This document shows, piece by piece, positions 7,390 through 16,536 of a stretch of 64,000 nucleotides of DNA. The translations under genes were made by a program, and so were the position numbers. The number at the start of each line of letters is the position of its first letter. The first letter of the stretch is position 1. The stretch covers positions 62,001-126,000 of the forward strand of contig NZ_VIUE01000001.1 in the NCBI RefSeq assembly GCF_007828215.1. Reading direction: 5' to 3'. This DNA comes from Pseudomonas sp. SJZ074. GTDB lineage: Bacteria; Pseudomonadota; Gammaproteobacteria; Pseudomonadales; Pseudomonadaceae. A model generated the notes under the pieces. The model saw only the letters and a list, made by a program, of their open reading frames with translations. It was not told the origin of the DNA and searched no databases.

Positions 7390-8817
7390 ATGCCGTCGTT
7401 GTTTCTTCGTACATGCGCACTATTCATGGCCATGGGCCTGAGCGCCTGCGATGATGCACCGCACTTTACCCAGGCCGAACCTGGTGAAGCCCGGTCCGGC
7501 GGTGCCGCGACGGTTCGCAAGGCCGATCAGAACGCGTTCTCCCTGCCCTCGGCCAACCTGCCGCCCTCACGGCGCGTGGATTTCAGCGTCGGCAACAGCT
7601 TTTTCCGCAGCCCCTGGGTGATCGCGCCGTCGACCACCACCGCCCGGGATGGCCTCGGGCCGCTGTTCAATACCAATGCCTGTCAGAACTGCCATATCAA
7701 GGACGGTCGCGGCCATCCGCCAGCGCCGGACGCGGCCAATGCGGTGTCGATGCTGGTGCGCCTGTCGATCCCCGATGCGCCAGCCTACGCCAAGGTCATC
7801 GAGCACCTGGGCGTGGTGCCGGAGCCAGTCTACGGCGGACAATTGCAGGATATGTCCGTACCCGGCGTCGCCCCGGAAGGCAAGGTGCGGGTCGACTACG
7901 CGCCTGTCCCGGTTCGTTTCAACGACGGTACGGTGGTGGAACTGCGCAAGCCGAACCTGCAGATCAGCCAGTTGGGCTACGGTCCGATGCACCCCGACAC
8001 ACGTTTATCCGCCCGGGTCGCGCCGCCGATGATCGGCTTGGGATTGCTGGAAGCCATTCCCGATGAAGCCATCCTGGCGAATGCCGAGGCCCAGGCGCGG
8101 GAGAAAAACGGCATCGCCGGTCGGCCGAACCAGGTCTGGGACGATGCCCTGCAGAAAACCGTCATGGGACGTTTCGGCTGGAAAGCCGGACAGCCCAACC
8201 TCAACCAGCAGAACGTCCACGCGTTCTCCGGCGACATGGGCCTGACGACAAGCCTGCGGCCGTTCGACGATTGCACCGAGGCCCAGGTCGATTGCAAGCG
8301 CGCACCCAATGGCAATGGTCCGGACGGCGAGCCGGAGGTGAGCGACAACATCCTGCGGCTGGTGCTGTTCTATAGCCGCAACCTGGCCGTACCGGCGCGC
8401 CGGGACGTGAATTCATCTCAGGTGCTGGCCGGCAAGAACCTGTTTTTCCAAGCCGGCTGCCAATCCTGCCACACGCCGAAATACACCACGTCCGCCAACG
8501 CTGCCGAGCCGGAGTTGGCGAACCAGGTCATCCGCCCTTACACCGACCTGTTGTTGCACGACATGGGCGAAGGGCTGGCCGACAACCGCAGCGAATTCAA
8601 GGCCGGCGGCCGTGACTGGCGGACCCCGCCGCTGTGGGGTATCGGCTTGACCGAAACCGTCAGCGGCCACACCCAGTTCCTGCACGACGGACGCGCCCGC
8701 AACCTGCTCGAAGCCGTGCTCTGGCATGGCGGTGAAGCGCAAGCGGCACAGCGCCAGGTTTTAGCATTCAATGCCGAGCAACGCGCCGCGTTGCTGGCTT
8801 TCCTGAATTCCCTTTAA
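7390..8817 (+). CDS. Di-heme oxidoreductase lipoprotein (DUF1111)
   Basis: 475-residue putative lipoprotein (signal ending LSAC, lipidated Cys20) of the DUF1111 di-heme oxidoreductase family, related to bacterial di-heme peroxidases. Two c-type heme motifs are visible: CQNCH at residues 98-102 and CQSCH at 357-361. Internal sequence such as GRFGWKAGQPNLNQQNVHAFSGDMG and the C-terminal FLHDGRARNLLEAVLWHGGEA are typical. The start ATG at 7390 gives the lipoprotein signal. It heads an operon with imelysin and DUF1513 genes, the order known in P. aeruginosa (PA4371-4373), where the cluster is iron-regulated. The first imelysin gene (icmP) usually found just upstream is absent. Confidence 0.88.
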   Translation: MPSLFLRTCALFMAMGLSACDDAPHFTQAEPGEARSGGAATVRKADQNAFSLPSANLPPSRRVDFSVGNSFFRSPWVIAPSTTTARDGLGPLFNTNACQNCHIKDGRGHPPAPDAANAVSMLVRLSIPDAPAYAKVIEHLGVVPEPVYGGQLQDMSVPGVAPEGKVRVDYAPVPVRFNDGTVVELRKPNLQISQLGYGPMHPDTRLSARVAPPMIGLGLLEAIPDEAILANAEAQAREKNGIAGRPNQVWDDALQKTVMGRFGWKAGQPNLNQQNVHAFSGDMGLTTSLRPFDDCTEAQVDCKRAPNGNGPDGEPEVSDNILRLVLFYSRNLAVPARRDVNSSQVLAGKNLFFQAGCQSCHTPKYTTSANAAEPELANQVIRPYTDLLLHDMGEGLADNRSEFKAGGRDWRTPPLWGIGLTETVSGHTQFLHDGRARNLLEAVLWHGGEAQAAQRQVLAFNAEQRAALLAFLNSL

Positions 8818-8843
8818 ATAATTTTCCGAAACGGGAGTCCGAC

Positions 8844-9908
8844 ATGTTCCGTCCCAAGCTGTTGTTCACCAGCCTCGCCGCCTTCGCCCTCGGCGCATGC
8901 TCGCCCCAGGATCCGCAAGCAGTCACGTCGGCCGCCATCGCCAAGCAAGTGATCCTGCCGACCTACAGCCGTTGGGTCGATGCCGACCGGCAACTGGCGA
9001 GCAGCGCCCTGGCGTTCTGCCAAGGCAAGGAGAACCTGGAAACCGCCCGCGCCGACTTCCTCAAGGCACAAAAGGCCTGGGCCGAGCTGCAACCGCTGCT
9101 GATCGGTCCGCTGGCCGAAGGCAACCGCGCCTGGCAGGTACAGTTCTGGCCGGACAAGAAAAACCTGGTGGGCCGTCAGGTCGAGCAACTGGTCGAAAGC
9201 CAGCCGCAGATCGACGCCGCCGGTCTGGCCAAATCCAGCGTCGTGGTCCAGGGACTGTCGGCCTACGAATACCTGCTGTTCGATGCCAGGATCGACATGG
9301 CCGACAGCACGCAGAAAGCCAAGTATTGCCCACTGCTGATGGCCATTGCGGAACGTCAGCAACAACTGGCGGAAGAGATCCTGTCGCGCTGGAATACCAA
9401 CGACGGCATGCTCGCACAGATGAGCAAGTTCCCGAACCAGCGCTACGCCGATTCCCACGAAGCGATCGCCGATCTGCTGCGGGTCCAGGTCACCGCCCTC
9501 GATACATTGAAGAAGAAACTCGGCACCCCGATGGGCCGCCAGACCAAGGGCGTACCGCAACCTTTCCAGGCCGATGCCTGGCGCAGCCAGTCGTCGTTGC
9601 AAGGCCTGGAAGCCAGCCTCAGCGCGGCCAGGACGGTTTGGGTAGGCGTGGATAACAAGGGCCTGCGTGGTCTGTTGCCGAGCGACCAGAAACCTCTCGC
9701 CGACAAGATCGACGCCGCCTATGACGCATCGTTGAAACTGTTCGCCAGCACCCAGCGCTCACTGACCGAAATGCTCAACGACGACGCCGGGCGCCAGCAA
9801 CTCAACGACTTGTACGACAGCCTCAACGTCGTCCATCGCCTGCACGAAGGCGAACTGGCCAAGGCGCTGGGCATCCAACTGGGCTTTAATGCCAACGATG
9901 GTGACTGA
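8844..9908 (+). CDS. Imelysin-family lipoprotein
   Basis: 354-residue putative lipoprotein (MFRPKLLFTSLAAFALGAC, Cys19 lipidated) of the imelysin/peptidase M75 family, proteins tied to iron uptake or sensing in the periplasm. Helical repeats include the N-terminal QVILPTYSRWVDADRQLASS and a C-terminal LYDSLNVVHRLHEGELAKALGIQLGFNANDGD. The GxHxxE motif of metal-binding imelysins appears here as GLSAYE, so the His is replaced by Ser. The gene follows the di-heme gene by 26 bases and precedes the DUF1513 gene by 2, so it is within an operon. Peptidase activity is unlikely. Confidence 0.87.
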   Translation: MFRPKLLFTSLAAFALGACSPQDPQAVTSAAIAKQVILPTYSRWVDADRQLASSALAFCQGKENLETARADFLKAQKAWAELQPLLIGPLAEGNRAWQVQFWPDKKNLVGRQVEQLVESQPQIDAAGLAKSSVVVQGLSAYEYLLFDARIDMADSTQKAKYCPLLMAIAERQQQLAEEILSRWNTNDGMLAQMSKFPNQRYADSHEAIADLLRVQVTALDTLKKKLGTPMGRQTKGVPQPFQADAWRSQSSLQGLEASLSAARTVWVGVDNKGLRGLLPSDQKPLADKIDAAYDASLKLFASTQRSLTEMLNDDAGRQQLNDLYDSLNVVHRLHEGELAKALGIQLGFNANDGD

Positions 9909-9910
9909 TC

Positions 9911-11005
9911 ATGTTTCGACGTCAGGTCCTGGCACTGGGCAGCTTGCTCGGCGCCGTTACCCTGGGTGGCTGGACGCTGTTCAAGCACAAGGACAAACCT
10001 GCGCTGCTGCTTTCGGCACGGGACGATGGTGATGGCAAGCACTACGCCGTGGGTTATCGACTGGACGGCACGCGGGTGTTCGCCACCCGGGTCGGCCAGC
10101 GCTGCCACGACATCGTCAATCATCCGTCGCAGCCGGTTGCGCTGTTCGTTGCCCGTCGCCCGGGCACCGAAAGCTACCTGATCGACCTGCGCGACGGCAC
10201 GTTGCTGCAGACCATCACGTCCTTGCCGAACCGGCATTTCTACGGCCATGCGGTGATCCATCGCAGTGGCGAGTGGCTGTACACCACCGAGAATGACACC
10301 TCTGATCCCGGACGCGGCCTGTTGGGCGTGTACCGCTTCGAAGGCGAACGGCTGGTACACAGCGGCGAGATCCCCACCCACGGCATCGGTCCGCACCAGG
10401 TCTCGTGGATGCCCGACGGCGAAACCCTGGTGGTGGCCAACGGCGGTATCCGCACCGAAGCCGAGAGCCGGGTCGAGATGAACCTCGACGCCATGGAACC
10501 CAGCCTGGTCCTCATGCAACGCGACGGCACGCTGTTGAGCAAGGAAACCCTCCCCCAGGCCATGAACAGCGTGCGCCACCTGGGCATCGCCAGTGACGGC
10601 ACCATCGTTTCCGGCCAGCAGTTCATGGGAGATGCCCACGAATCCTCGGAGCTGGTGGCGATCAAGCGTCCAGGCCAGCCGTTCAAGGCGTTTCCGGTGT
10701 CCGAGCAGCAATTGCAAGCCATGGGGCATTACACCGCCAGCGTCGCCGTGAACAGTGACCTGCGCCTGGTCGCCCTGACCGCCCCCCGTGGCAATCGCTT
10801 TTTCATCTGGGACCTGGACAGCGGTGAAGTCCGCCTGGACGCCCCTCTGCCGGATTGCGCCGGGGTGGGAGCGGTGGCGGATGGCTTCGTCGTGACCTCG
10901 GGCCAGGGCCGTTGTCGCTATTACGATTGTCGACAGGCCCAACCGGTTGTAAAGCCGCTGGACCTGCCGGCGGGGCTCTGGGACAACCACTTGCACCTGG
11001 CCTGA
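9911..11005 (+). CDS. DUF1513 domain-containing protein, probable exported beta-propeller
   Basis: 364-residue protein of the DUF1513 family with a FRRQVLALG N-terminus that resembles a twin-arginine signal (RRxxL), followed by a hydrophobic segment. The rest shows repeated blade-like segments (YHAVGYRLDG-type, GEWLYTTENDT, MPDGETLVVANGG, RFFIWDLDSGEV), consistent with a WD40/YVTN-like propeller. It overlaps the end of the imelysin gene region closely (2 bases) and closes the operon. The family consistently occurs with imelysin and di-heme genes; biochemical function is unknown. Confidence 0.85.
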   Translation: MFRRQVLALGSLLGAVTLGGWTLFKHKDKPALLLSARDDGDGKHYAVGYRLDGTRVFATRVGQRCHDIVNHPSQPVALFVARRPGTESYLIDLRDGTLLQTITSLPNRHFYGHAVIHRSGEWLYTTENDTSDPGRGLLGVYRFEGERLVHSGEIPTHGIGPHQVSWMPDGETLVVANGGIRTEAESRVEMNLDAMEPSLVLMQRDGTLLSKETLPQAMNSVRHLGIASDGTIVSGQQFMGDAHESSELVAIKRPGQPFKAFPVSEQQLQAMGHYTASVAVNSDLRLVALTAPRGNRFFIWDLDSGEVRLDAPLPDCAGVGAVADGFVVTSGQGRCRYYDCRQAQPVVKPLDLPAGLWDNHLHLA

Positions 11006-11009
11006 TTGA

Positions 11010-11046
11010 ACGGGGGCGGAGTTATCGACACGAAGCCCCCGTATTT
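11010..11046 (+). terminator. Hairpin after DUF1513 gene
   Basis: ACGGGGGC pairs with GCCCCCGT across a 17-base loop, followed by ATTTCG. Long loop and short T tract make it a modest terminator. Confidence 0.45.
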
Positions 11047-11157
11047 CGGGAATATTCCTACACAACGCAGGCCTTACGGGATCTGGAATCCCCAGCACAC
11101 TCAGAGTAATGTGCCCGCCTGAATGTCTTTTCTAACACCTGTCCAAGGAAGTGGAAC

Positions 11158-12306
11158 ATGCTGCGACGCCGCATGCTGATCATGTTGGGTGTTGTCCTGC
11201 TGGTGGTGCTGTTGCTGGGCGGCTACAAGGGCTTCTCCATCTACCAGCAGATCCAGTCGTTTTCTGTGCCGAAACCGCCAATCAGTGTCGCCGTGGCCAG
11301 CGCCGCCGAGCAGCCCTGGCAGAGCCGGCTGCCTACTGTCGGCAGCCTCAAGGCGTTGCAAGGCGTGGACCTGAGCCTGGAGATTGCCGGGACCGTGCAG
11401 AAGGTGCTGTTCCAGTCCGGACAGAAGGTCAAGGCCGGCCAGCCGCTCCTGCAACTGGACAGTGAAGTCGAAAGTGCCCTGCTGGAAACCGCCGAGGCCG
11501 ACCTGGGCCTGTCGCAACTGGACTTCGGTCGCGGTCGGCAGCTGGTGGGCAGCCAGGCGATCTCCAAGGGCGAGTTCGACCGGCTCTCGGCACAATTGAA
11601 AAAGAACCAGGCCACGGTCAACCAGCTCAAGGCGTCACTGGACAAGAAACGCATCGTCGCACCGTTCAGTGGCACCATCGGCATTCGCCAGGTGGATGTT
11701 GGTGATTACCTCGCCAGTGGCACGGTCATCGCCACCCTGCAGGACCTCAGCAGCCTCTACGTGGACTTCTACGTTCCTGAGCAAACGGTACCGAGGCTGG
11801 CTGTTGCCCAACCGGTCAATGTCGGCGTCCCGGCCTACCCCGGCCAGACGTTCGTCGGCGCCATCAGTGCCATCAACCCCAAGGTCGAAGACAGCACCCG
11901 CAATGTGCTGGTACGCGCCACCCTGGCCAACCCCGACGGCAAGCTGTTGCCCGGCATGTTCGCCAACCTGCAGGTGATCCTGCCTGATGTGGCGGCCGGG
12001 ATCGTCGTGCCGGAGACCGCGGTGACCTACACCCTCTATGGCAACTCCATGTACGTGGTCACACAGAAGAAAGCCGCCGACGGCAATGTCGAGAAGGATG
12101 ACAAGGGCCAGCCGGTCCTGATTGCCGAACGACGCTTCGTCGAAACCGGCGAACGTCGTGACGGGCTGGTGCTGGTTACCAAGGGCGTACAGAGCGGCGA
12201 ACAGGTCGTGATCGCCGGCCAGATCAGACTGGATAACGGTACCCACATCGCCATCAGTGACGACAAGACCCTGACCGAACAGAACAGCCCGCGATCCGCG
12301 GACTGA
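11158..12306 (+). CDS. mexV: RND efflux periplasmic adaptor (MexV-like)
   Basis: 382-residue membrane fusion protein of a tripartite RND efflux pump. N-terminal membrane anchor (about 8-26, GVVLLVVLLLGGYKG region), lipoyl half-motifs (AGTVQKVLFQSGQKVKAG and KRIVAPFSGTIGIRQVDVGDYL), a coiled-coil hairpin between them, and a beta-barrel domain ending in LLPGMFANLQVILP. It sits 13 bases before the RND permease and no outer-membrane channel gene follows. The same neighbours (imelysin cluster upstream, ColRS block downstream) surround mexVW in P. aeruginosa, where the pump borrows OprM; the symbol rests on that synteny. Confidence 0.8.
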   Translation: MLRRRMLIMLGVVLLVVLLLGGYKGFSIYQQIQSFSVPKPPISVAVASAAEQPWQSRLPTVGSLKALQGVDLSLEIAGTVQKVLFQSGQKVKAGQPLLQLDSEVESALLETAEADLGLSQLDFGRGRQLVGSQAISKGEFDRLSAQLKKNQATVNQLKASLDKKRIVAPFSGTIGIRQVDVGDYLASGTVIATLQDLSSLYVDFYVPEQTVPRLAVAQPVNVGVPAYPGQTFVGAISAINPKVEDSTRNVLVRATLANPDGKLLPGMFANLQVILPDVAAGIVVPETAVTYTLYGNSMYVVTQKKAADGNVEKDDKGQPVLIAERRFVETGERRDGLVLVTKGVQSGEQVVIAGQIRLDNGTHIAISDDKTLTEQNSPRSAD

Positions 12307-12319
12307 TCAAGGAATCCCC

Positions 12320-15300
12320 ATGGCTTTTACCGATCCGTTCATCCGCCGTCCGGTGCTCGCCACCGTGGTCAGCCTGCTGATCGTGCTGTTGGGCTTCCAG
12401 GCCTGGAGCAAGTTGCCCCTGCGCCAGTATCCACAGATGGAGAACGCCCTGATCACGGTGACCACCGCTTACCCCGGGGCCAACGCCGAAACCATCCAGG
12501 GCTATATCACTCAGCCGATGCAGCAGAGCCTGGCCAGCGCCGAGGGCATCGACTACATGACCTCGGTCAGCCGCCAGAATTTCTCGGTGATATATGTCCA
12601 CGCCCGCATCGGCTCCAACAGCGACCGGCTCTTCACCGAACTGTTGGCCAAAGCCAACGAGGTCAAGAACCAGCTGCCCCAGGATGCCGAGGACCCGGTG
12701 CTCAGCCGGGAGGCCGCGGATGCCTCGGCCCTGATGTACATCAGCTTTTTCAGCAAGGAACTGAACAACCCGCAGATCACCGACTACCTGTCACGGGTGG
12801 TCCAGCCCAAGCTGGCGACCCTCCCGGGCATGGCTGAGGCGGAAATCCTTGGCAACCAGGACTTCGCCATGCGCCTGTGGCTCGACCCCGCCAAGCTCGC
12901 CGGATTCGGCCTGACCGCCGCCGACGTGACCAACGCGGTGCGCCAGTACAACTTTCTCTCTGCCGCTGGCGAGGTGAAGGGCGAATACGTGGTTACCAGC
13001 ATCAACGCCAACACCGAACTCAAATCCGCCGAGGCCTTTGCCGCGATACCACTCAAGACCGACGGTGACAGCCGGGTCCTGCTGCGTGATGTGGCGCGGG
13101 TGGAGATGGGTGCCGAGAACTACGACACCATCAGCTCCTTCGGTGGTACGCCCTCGGTGTACATCGGGATCAAGGCCACGCCCGGCGCGAATCCGCTGGA
13201 TGTGATCAGGGAAGTGCGCAAGATCATGCCGGAAATGGAGGCCCAGTTGCCGGCGAACCTCAAGGCCGAGATTGCCTACGATGCGACCCTGTTCATCCAG
13301 GCCTCCATCGATGAGGTGGTGAAAACCCTGTTCGAAGCGGTGTTGATCGTCATCGTCGTGGTGTTCCTGTTTCTCGGCGCCCTGCGTTCGGTACTCATCC
13401 CGGTGGTGACCATCCCGCTGTCGATGATCGGCGTGATGTTCTTCATGCAGTTGATGGGCTACTCGATGAACCTGCTGACGCTGCTCGCCATGGTGCTGGC
13501 CATCGGTCTTGTGGTGGACGACGCCATCGTCGTCGTGGAGAACATCCACCGGCACATCGAGGAAGGCAAGAGCCCATTCGATGCAGCGCTGGAAGGCGCC
13601 CGGGAAATCGCCATGCCGGTGGTCTCGATGACCATCACGCTGGCGGCGGTGTATGCGCCGATCGGCCTGCTCGAAGGCCTGACCGGCGCCTTGTTCAAGG
13701 AGTTCGCCCTGACCCTGGCAGGGGCCGTGGTGATTTCCGGGATCGTCGCCCTGACCCTATCGCCCATGATGTGCGCCATGCTGCTGCGCCACGACGAGAA
13801 CCCTTCGGGGCTGGCCCATCGGCTGGACACCGTCTTCGAGCGCTTGAAGAACCGCTACCAGCGCATGCTTCACGGCACGCTCAATACCCGGCCGGTGGTG
13901 CTGGTGTTCGCCGTGATCGTCCTGTTGCTGATTCCTGTGCTGATCATGTTCACCAAGTCCGAATTGGCCCCCGACGAAGACCAGGGCATCATTTTCATGA
14001 TGGCTACGGCGCCGCAGCCGACCAACCTCGATTACCTGAACACCTACACGGACCACTTCCTCGAAATCTTCAAGGAGTTCCCGGAGTACTACTCTTCGTT
14101 CCAGATCAACGGCTACAACGGCGTGCAATCCGGCATCGGCGGTTTCCTGCTCAAGCCCTGGAACGAACGCAGCCGCACCCAGATGGAAATCCTGCCGGAT
14201 GTCCAGGCCAAGCTGGAAAGCATCCCGGGGTTGCAGATCTTCGGTTTCAATCTTCCTTCCCTGCCCGGCACCGGTGAAGGCCTGCCCTTTGACTTCGTCA
14301 TCAACTCCCCGAAAGACTACGCGACACTTCTGGAAGTGGCAGAACGAATCAAGAAACGCGCAGAGGAATCCGGGAAGTTCGCGTTCATGGACATTGACCT
14401 GGCCTTCGACAAGCCCGAAGTGGTCGTCGACATCGATCGTGACAAGGCCGCCCAGATGGACGTCTCGATGCAGGACCTGGGCGGAACCCTCGCCACCTTG
14501 CTGGGGGAGTCGGAGATCAACCGCTTCACCCTCGAAGGGCGCAGCTACAAGGTCATTGCTCAGGTCGAACGGCCATTCCGGGACAATCCTGCCTGGTTGA
14601 ACAATTACTACGTGAAAAACGCCAAGGGTGAATCGCTACCGCTATCGACGCTGATCAAGGTCAGCGATCGGGCCCGCCCGCGGCAACTCAATCAGTTCCA
14701 GCAACTCAATGCGGTGAGGATTTCCGGCTTCCCCATCGTGAGCATGGGCGAGGCCGTCCAGACCGTCAGCCAGATCGCCCATGAAGAAGCACCGGTGGGG
14801 TTTGCCTTCGATTATGCAGGCGCCTCGCGTCAGTTCGTCCAGGAAGGCAGCGCCTTGTGGGTCACTTTTGCCCTGGCGCTGGCGATCATCTTCCTGGTGC
14901 TGGCGGCACAGTTCGAAAGCTTTCGCGACCCCTTGGTGATCCTGGTGACAGTGCCCCTGTCAATTTGTGGCGCACTGATTCCGTTGTTCCTCGGCTGGTC
15001 GAGCATGAACATATACACCCAGGTGGGCTTGGTGACACTGATCGGCCTGATCAGCAAGCATGGGATCCTGATCGTTGAATTCGCCAATCAACTGCGCAAG
15101 GAACAGGGCCTGACGCCGCGGGAAGCTGTGGAGCAGGCCGCGTCGATTCGTTTGCGGCCGGTACTGATGACTACCGCTGCAATGGTGTTTGGCATGGTAC
15201 CGCTGATCCTGGCCACCGGCGCCGGAGCAGTGAGCCGCTTCGACATTGGCACAGTCATCGCCACCGGCATGTCGATCGGTACCCTGTTCACGCTGTTCGT

Positions 15301-15346
15301 ATTGCCTTGCATCTACACGCTGGTGGCCAAGCCGGATAAAGCCTGA
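12320..15346 (+). CDS. mexW: RND multidrug efflux permease (MexW-like)
   Basis: 1008-residue HAE1/AcrB-family inner-membrane proton antiporter. The N-terminus FIRRPVLATVVSLLIVLLG is the usual first membrane helix; the proton-relay Asp pair is in IGLVVDDAIVVVENIHRHI (about residues 395-410), and the C-terminal helices include GLVTLIGLISKHGILIVEF. Two large periplasmic loops separate the membrane bundles. It forms a pair with the adaptor upstream. Family and topology are clear. Assignment to MexW rather than another HAE1 pump rests on the adaptor-only gene pair and on gene order. Confidence 0.82.
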   Translation: MAFTDPFIRRPVLATVVSLLIVLLGFQAWSKLPLRQYPQMENALITVTTAYPGANAETIQGYITQPMQQSLASAEGIDYMTSVSRQNFSVIYVHARIGSNSDRLFTELLAKANEVKNQLPQDAEDPVLSREAADASALMYISFFSKELNNPQITDYLSRVVQPKLATLPGMAEAEILGNQDFAMRLWLDPAKLAGFGLTAADVTNAVRQYNFLSAAGEVKGEYVVTSINANTELKSAEAFAAIPLKTDGDSRVLLRDVARVEMGAENYDTISSFGGTPSVYIGIKATPGANPLDVIREVRKIMPEMEAQLPANLKAEIAYDATLFIQASIDEVVKTLFEAVLIVIVVVFLFLGALRSVLIPVVTIPLSMIGVMFFMQLMGYSMNLLTLLAMVLAIGLVVDDAIVVVENIHRHIEEGKSPFDAALEGAREIAMPVVSMTITLAAVYAPIGLLEGLTGALFKEFALTLAGAVVISGIVALTLSPMMCAMLLRHDENPSGLAHRLDTVFERLKNRYQRMLHGTLNTRPVVLVFAVIVLLLIPVLIMFTKSELAPDEDQGIIFMMATAPQPTNLDYLNTYTDHFLEIFKEFPEYYSSFQINGYNGVQSGIGGFLLKPWNERSRTQMEILPDVQAKLESIPGLQIFGFNLPSLPGTGEGLPFDFVINSPKDYATLLEVAERIKKRAEESGKFAFMDIDLAFDKPEVVVDIDRDKAAQMDVSMQDLGGTLATLLGESEINRFTLEGRSYKVIAQVERPFRDNPAWLNNYYVKNAKGESLPLSTLIKVSDRARPRQLNQFQQLNAVRISGFPIVSMGEAVQTVSQIAHEEAPVGFAFDYAGASRQFVQEGSALWVTFALALAIIFLVLAAQFESFRDPLVILVTVPLSICGALIPLFLGWSSMNIYTQVGLVTLIGLISKHGILIVEFANQLRKEQGLTPREAVEQAASIRLRPVLMTTAAMVFGMVPLILATGAGAVSRFDIGTVIATGMSIGTLFTLFVLPCIYTLVAKPDKA

Positions 15347-15369
15347 CCCCTATTTGAGCAAGGGATTTC

Positions 15370-15517
15370 TGTGGCGAGAGGATTTATCTGTGGCGAGGAA
15401 GCTCGCTCCCGCTGGGTGGCGGAGCCGCCCCAACCCCATCCCAATCCACCTGAAACCAAGTTGCAGAACTTCAGGGTTGCTTTGCAACCCAGCGGGAGCA
15501 AGCTCCCTCGCCACAGA
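15370..15517. repeat. REPIN-like inverted repeat, GTGGCGAGG family
   Basis: GTGGCGAGGAAGCTCGCTCC at 15390 is matched by the inverted copy ending CTCCCTCGCCAC at 15514; a third partial copy GTGGCGAGAGGATTTA lies at 15371. The centre contains a second pair of inverted words (GGGTTGCTTTGCAACCC). Confidence 0.8.
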
Positions 15518-15544
15518 GGTTTCAACCACTTCCCAATACACAAA

Positions 15545-15579
15545 AATAAAGGCCTCGCAGATGCGAGGCCTTTATTTTG
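15545..15579. terminator. Bidirectional terminator after mexW
   Basis: AAATAAAGGCCTCGC pairs perfectly with GCGAGGCCTTTATTT around an AGAT loop. T tracts on both strands serve mexW and the convergent small gene. Confidence 0.85.
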
Positions 15580-15591
15580 ATCTCATGACTC

Positions 15592-15819
15592 TCAACTCTG
15601 CGGCCTCACGCCTTGGGAAAGACTGAACATGAACAACAACAGGTCATTATCCGGCCGGACAACCTCACTGGCCTTGGCCACCCGTGGTAAAGGGCAGTGA
15701 GCGTCAGAGTGGGAGGCACTGAGTATCTGAGAACGGGGCTGTTCCCACACAGCCACCGCCATCGACGTAACTGCCAGGGCTCCAACTAAAAACACACCTC
15801 TAGCAATTTCAAGTTTCAT
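15592..15819 (-). CDS. Small conserved Pseudomonas membrane or exported protein
   Basis: 75-residue protein MKLEIARGVFLVGALAVTSM with one N-terminal hydrophobic segment that could be a signal peptide or anchor, then a polar stretch and a conserved-looking C-terminus PDNDLLLFMFSLSQGVRPQS. It is the last gene of the colRS-side minus-strand block, starting 2 bases after the inaA-type gene, and a similarly sized gene occupies this place in P. aeruginosa (from memory). No known function; co-transcription with the kinase and methyltransferase genes is likely. Confidence 0.68.
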   Translation of the reverse strand: MKLEIARGVFLVGALAVTSMAVAVWEQPRSQILSASHSDAHCPLPRVAKASEVVRPDNDLLLFMFSLSQGVRPQS

Positions 15820-15821
15820 CG

Positions 15822-16532
15822 TTATAAGCCTTTGATAGCGCTGCCAAACGCCGTCTCATAAAAGTAGACGAGTTTTTTCCAGTCAGAATCGCTGAACGAC
15901 GAATGGCGCCGTAGCTGTTTCAAGTCATGGGATGCAGCCCTTCGGGCGGTCAAACGCTGGCGACACTTCTCCAGGTCCAGCAGGGCAACTTCGGGCTTCG
16001 CCGCCTCACCCTCCCCGGTCACGCGCACAAAAACATGCTTGATGTAAATGCAGCCGTGCTGCCAGCGGCCTTTGTGCATACGGGCCAGGTTTTCGGCCAA
16101 TGCCCGGAGGATCTGATCATTCACCGCTTCGCCATGGCGCTCGCGCCCACCCGCGGCATACCATTTCTCTATCTCCTCGAAACCTTCGAGCGCCCGGGTC
16201 ACCAGCAGCGCACGCCACTTGTGGACCGGGTCCCGCTGGGCCCCACAGAAAACCAATTGAGGAACGCGAACATCAAGCCGGGTCAGCGCCAGCAGAGCGT
16301 CCTGCTCTCGCAGCACTGTAGGCCTGCCGAACGGATGCAGCCAACTGCGATAAATGTGTCCAGTCTGACGCTTGGCGTAAAGCAGCTCGCCATCCTTGCT
16401 AATGATCCGTTGTACGCCACTTTCTCCGCCACGACGCACGTTGGGCTCTTCTACCCATTCGCCCTTCATGTTCCAGAAATGGTCGAAGCTGCTGCGGGAA
16501 ACCCCAGGTGTTTCTACTACCTGCGCAACCAT
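15822..16532 (-). CDS. inaA: InaA-family lipopolysaccharide kinase (WapQ-like)
   Basis: 236-residue protein of the InaA/Kdo-WaaP kinase family, thought to phosphorylate LPS inner-core sugars at the inner membrane. Kinase-like features are GGESGVQRI and LLYAKRQ near the N-terminus, an LARMHKGRWQHGCIYIKH catalytic-loop equivalent and a VALLDLEKCR metal-loop equivalent. The ATG at 16532 is preferred because AGAGG lies 7 bases upstream and it begins 4 bases after the methyltransferase stop; an upstream in-frame extension would overlap that gene. In P. fluorescens WCS365 the equivalent gene (wapQ) is described downstream of colRS with a methyltransferase gene. Confidence 0.85.
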   Translation of the reverse strand: MVAQVVETPGVSRSSFDHFWNMKGEWVEEPNVRRGGESGVQRIISKDGELLYAKRQTGHIYRSWLHPFGRPTVLREQDALLALTRLDVRVPQLVFCGAQRDPVHKWRALLVTRALEGFEEIEKWYAAGGRERHGEAVNDQILRALAENLARMHKGRWQHGCIYIKHVFVRVTGEGEAAKPEVALLDLEKCRQRLTARRAASHDLKQLRRHSSFSDSDWKKLVYFYETAFGSAIKGL

Positions 16533-16536
16533 GCTG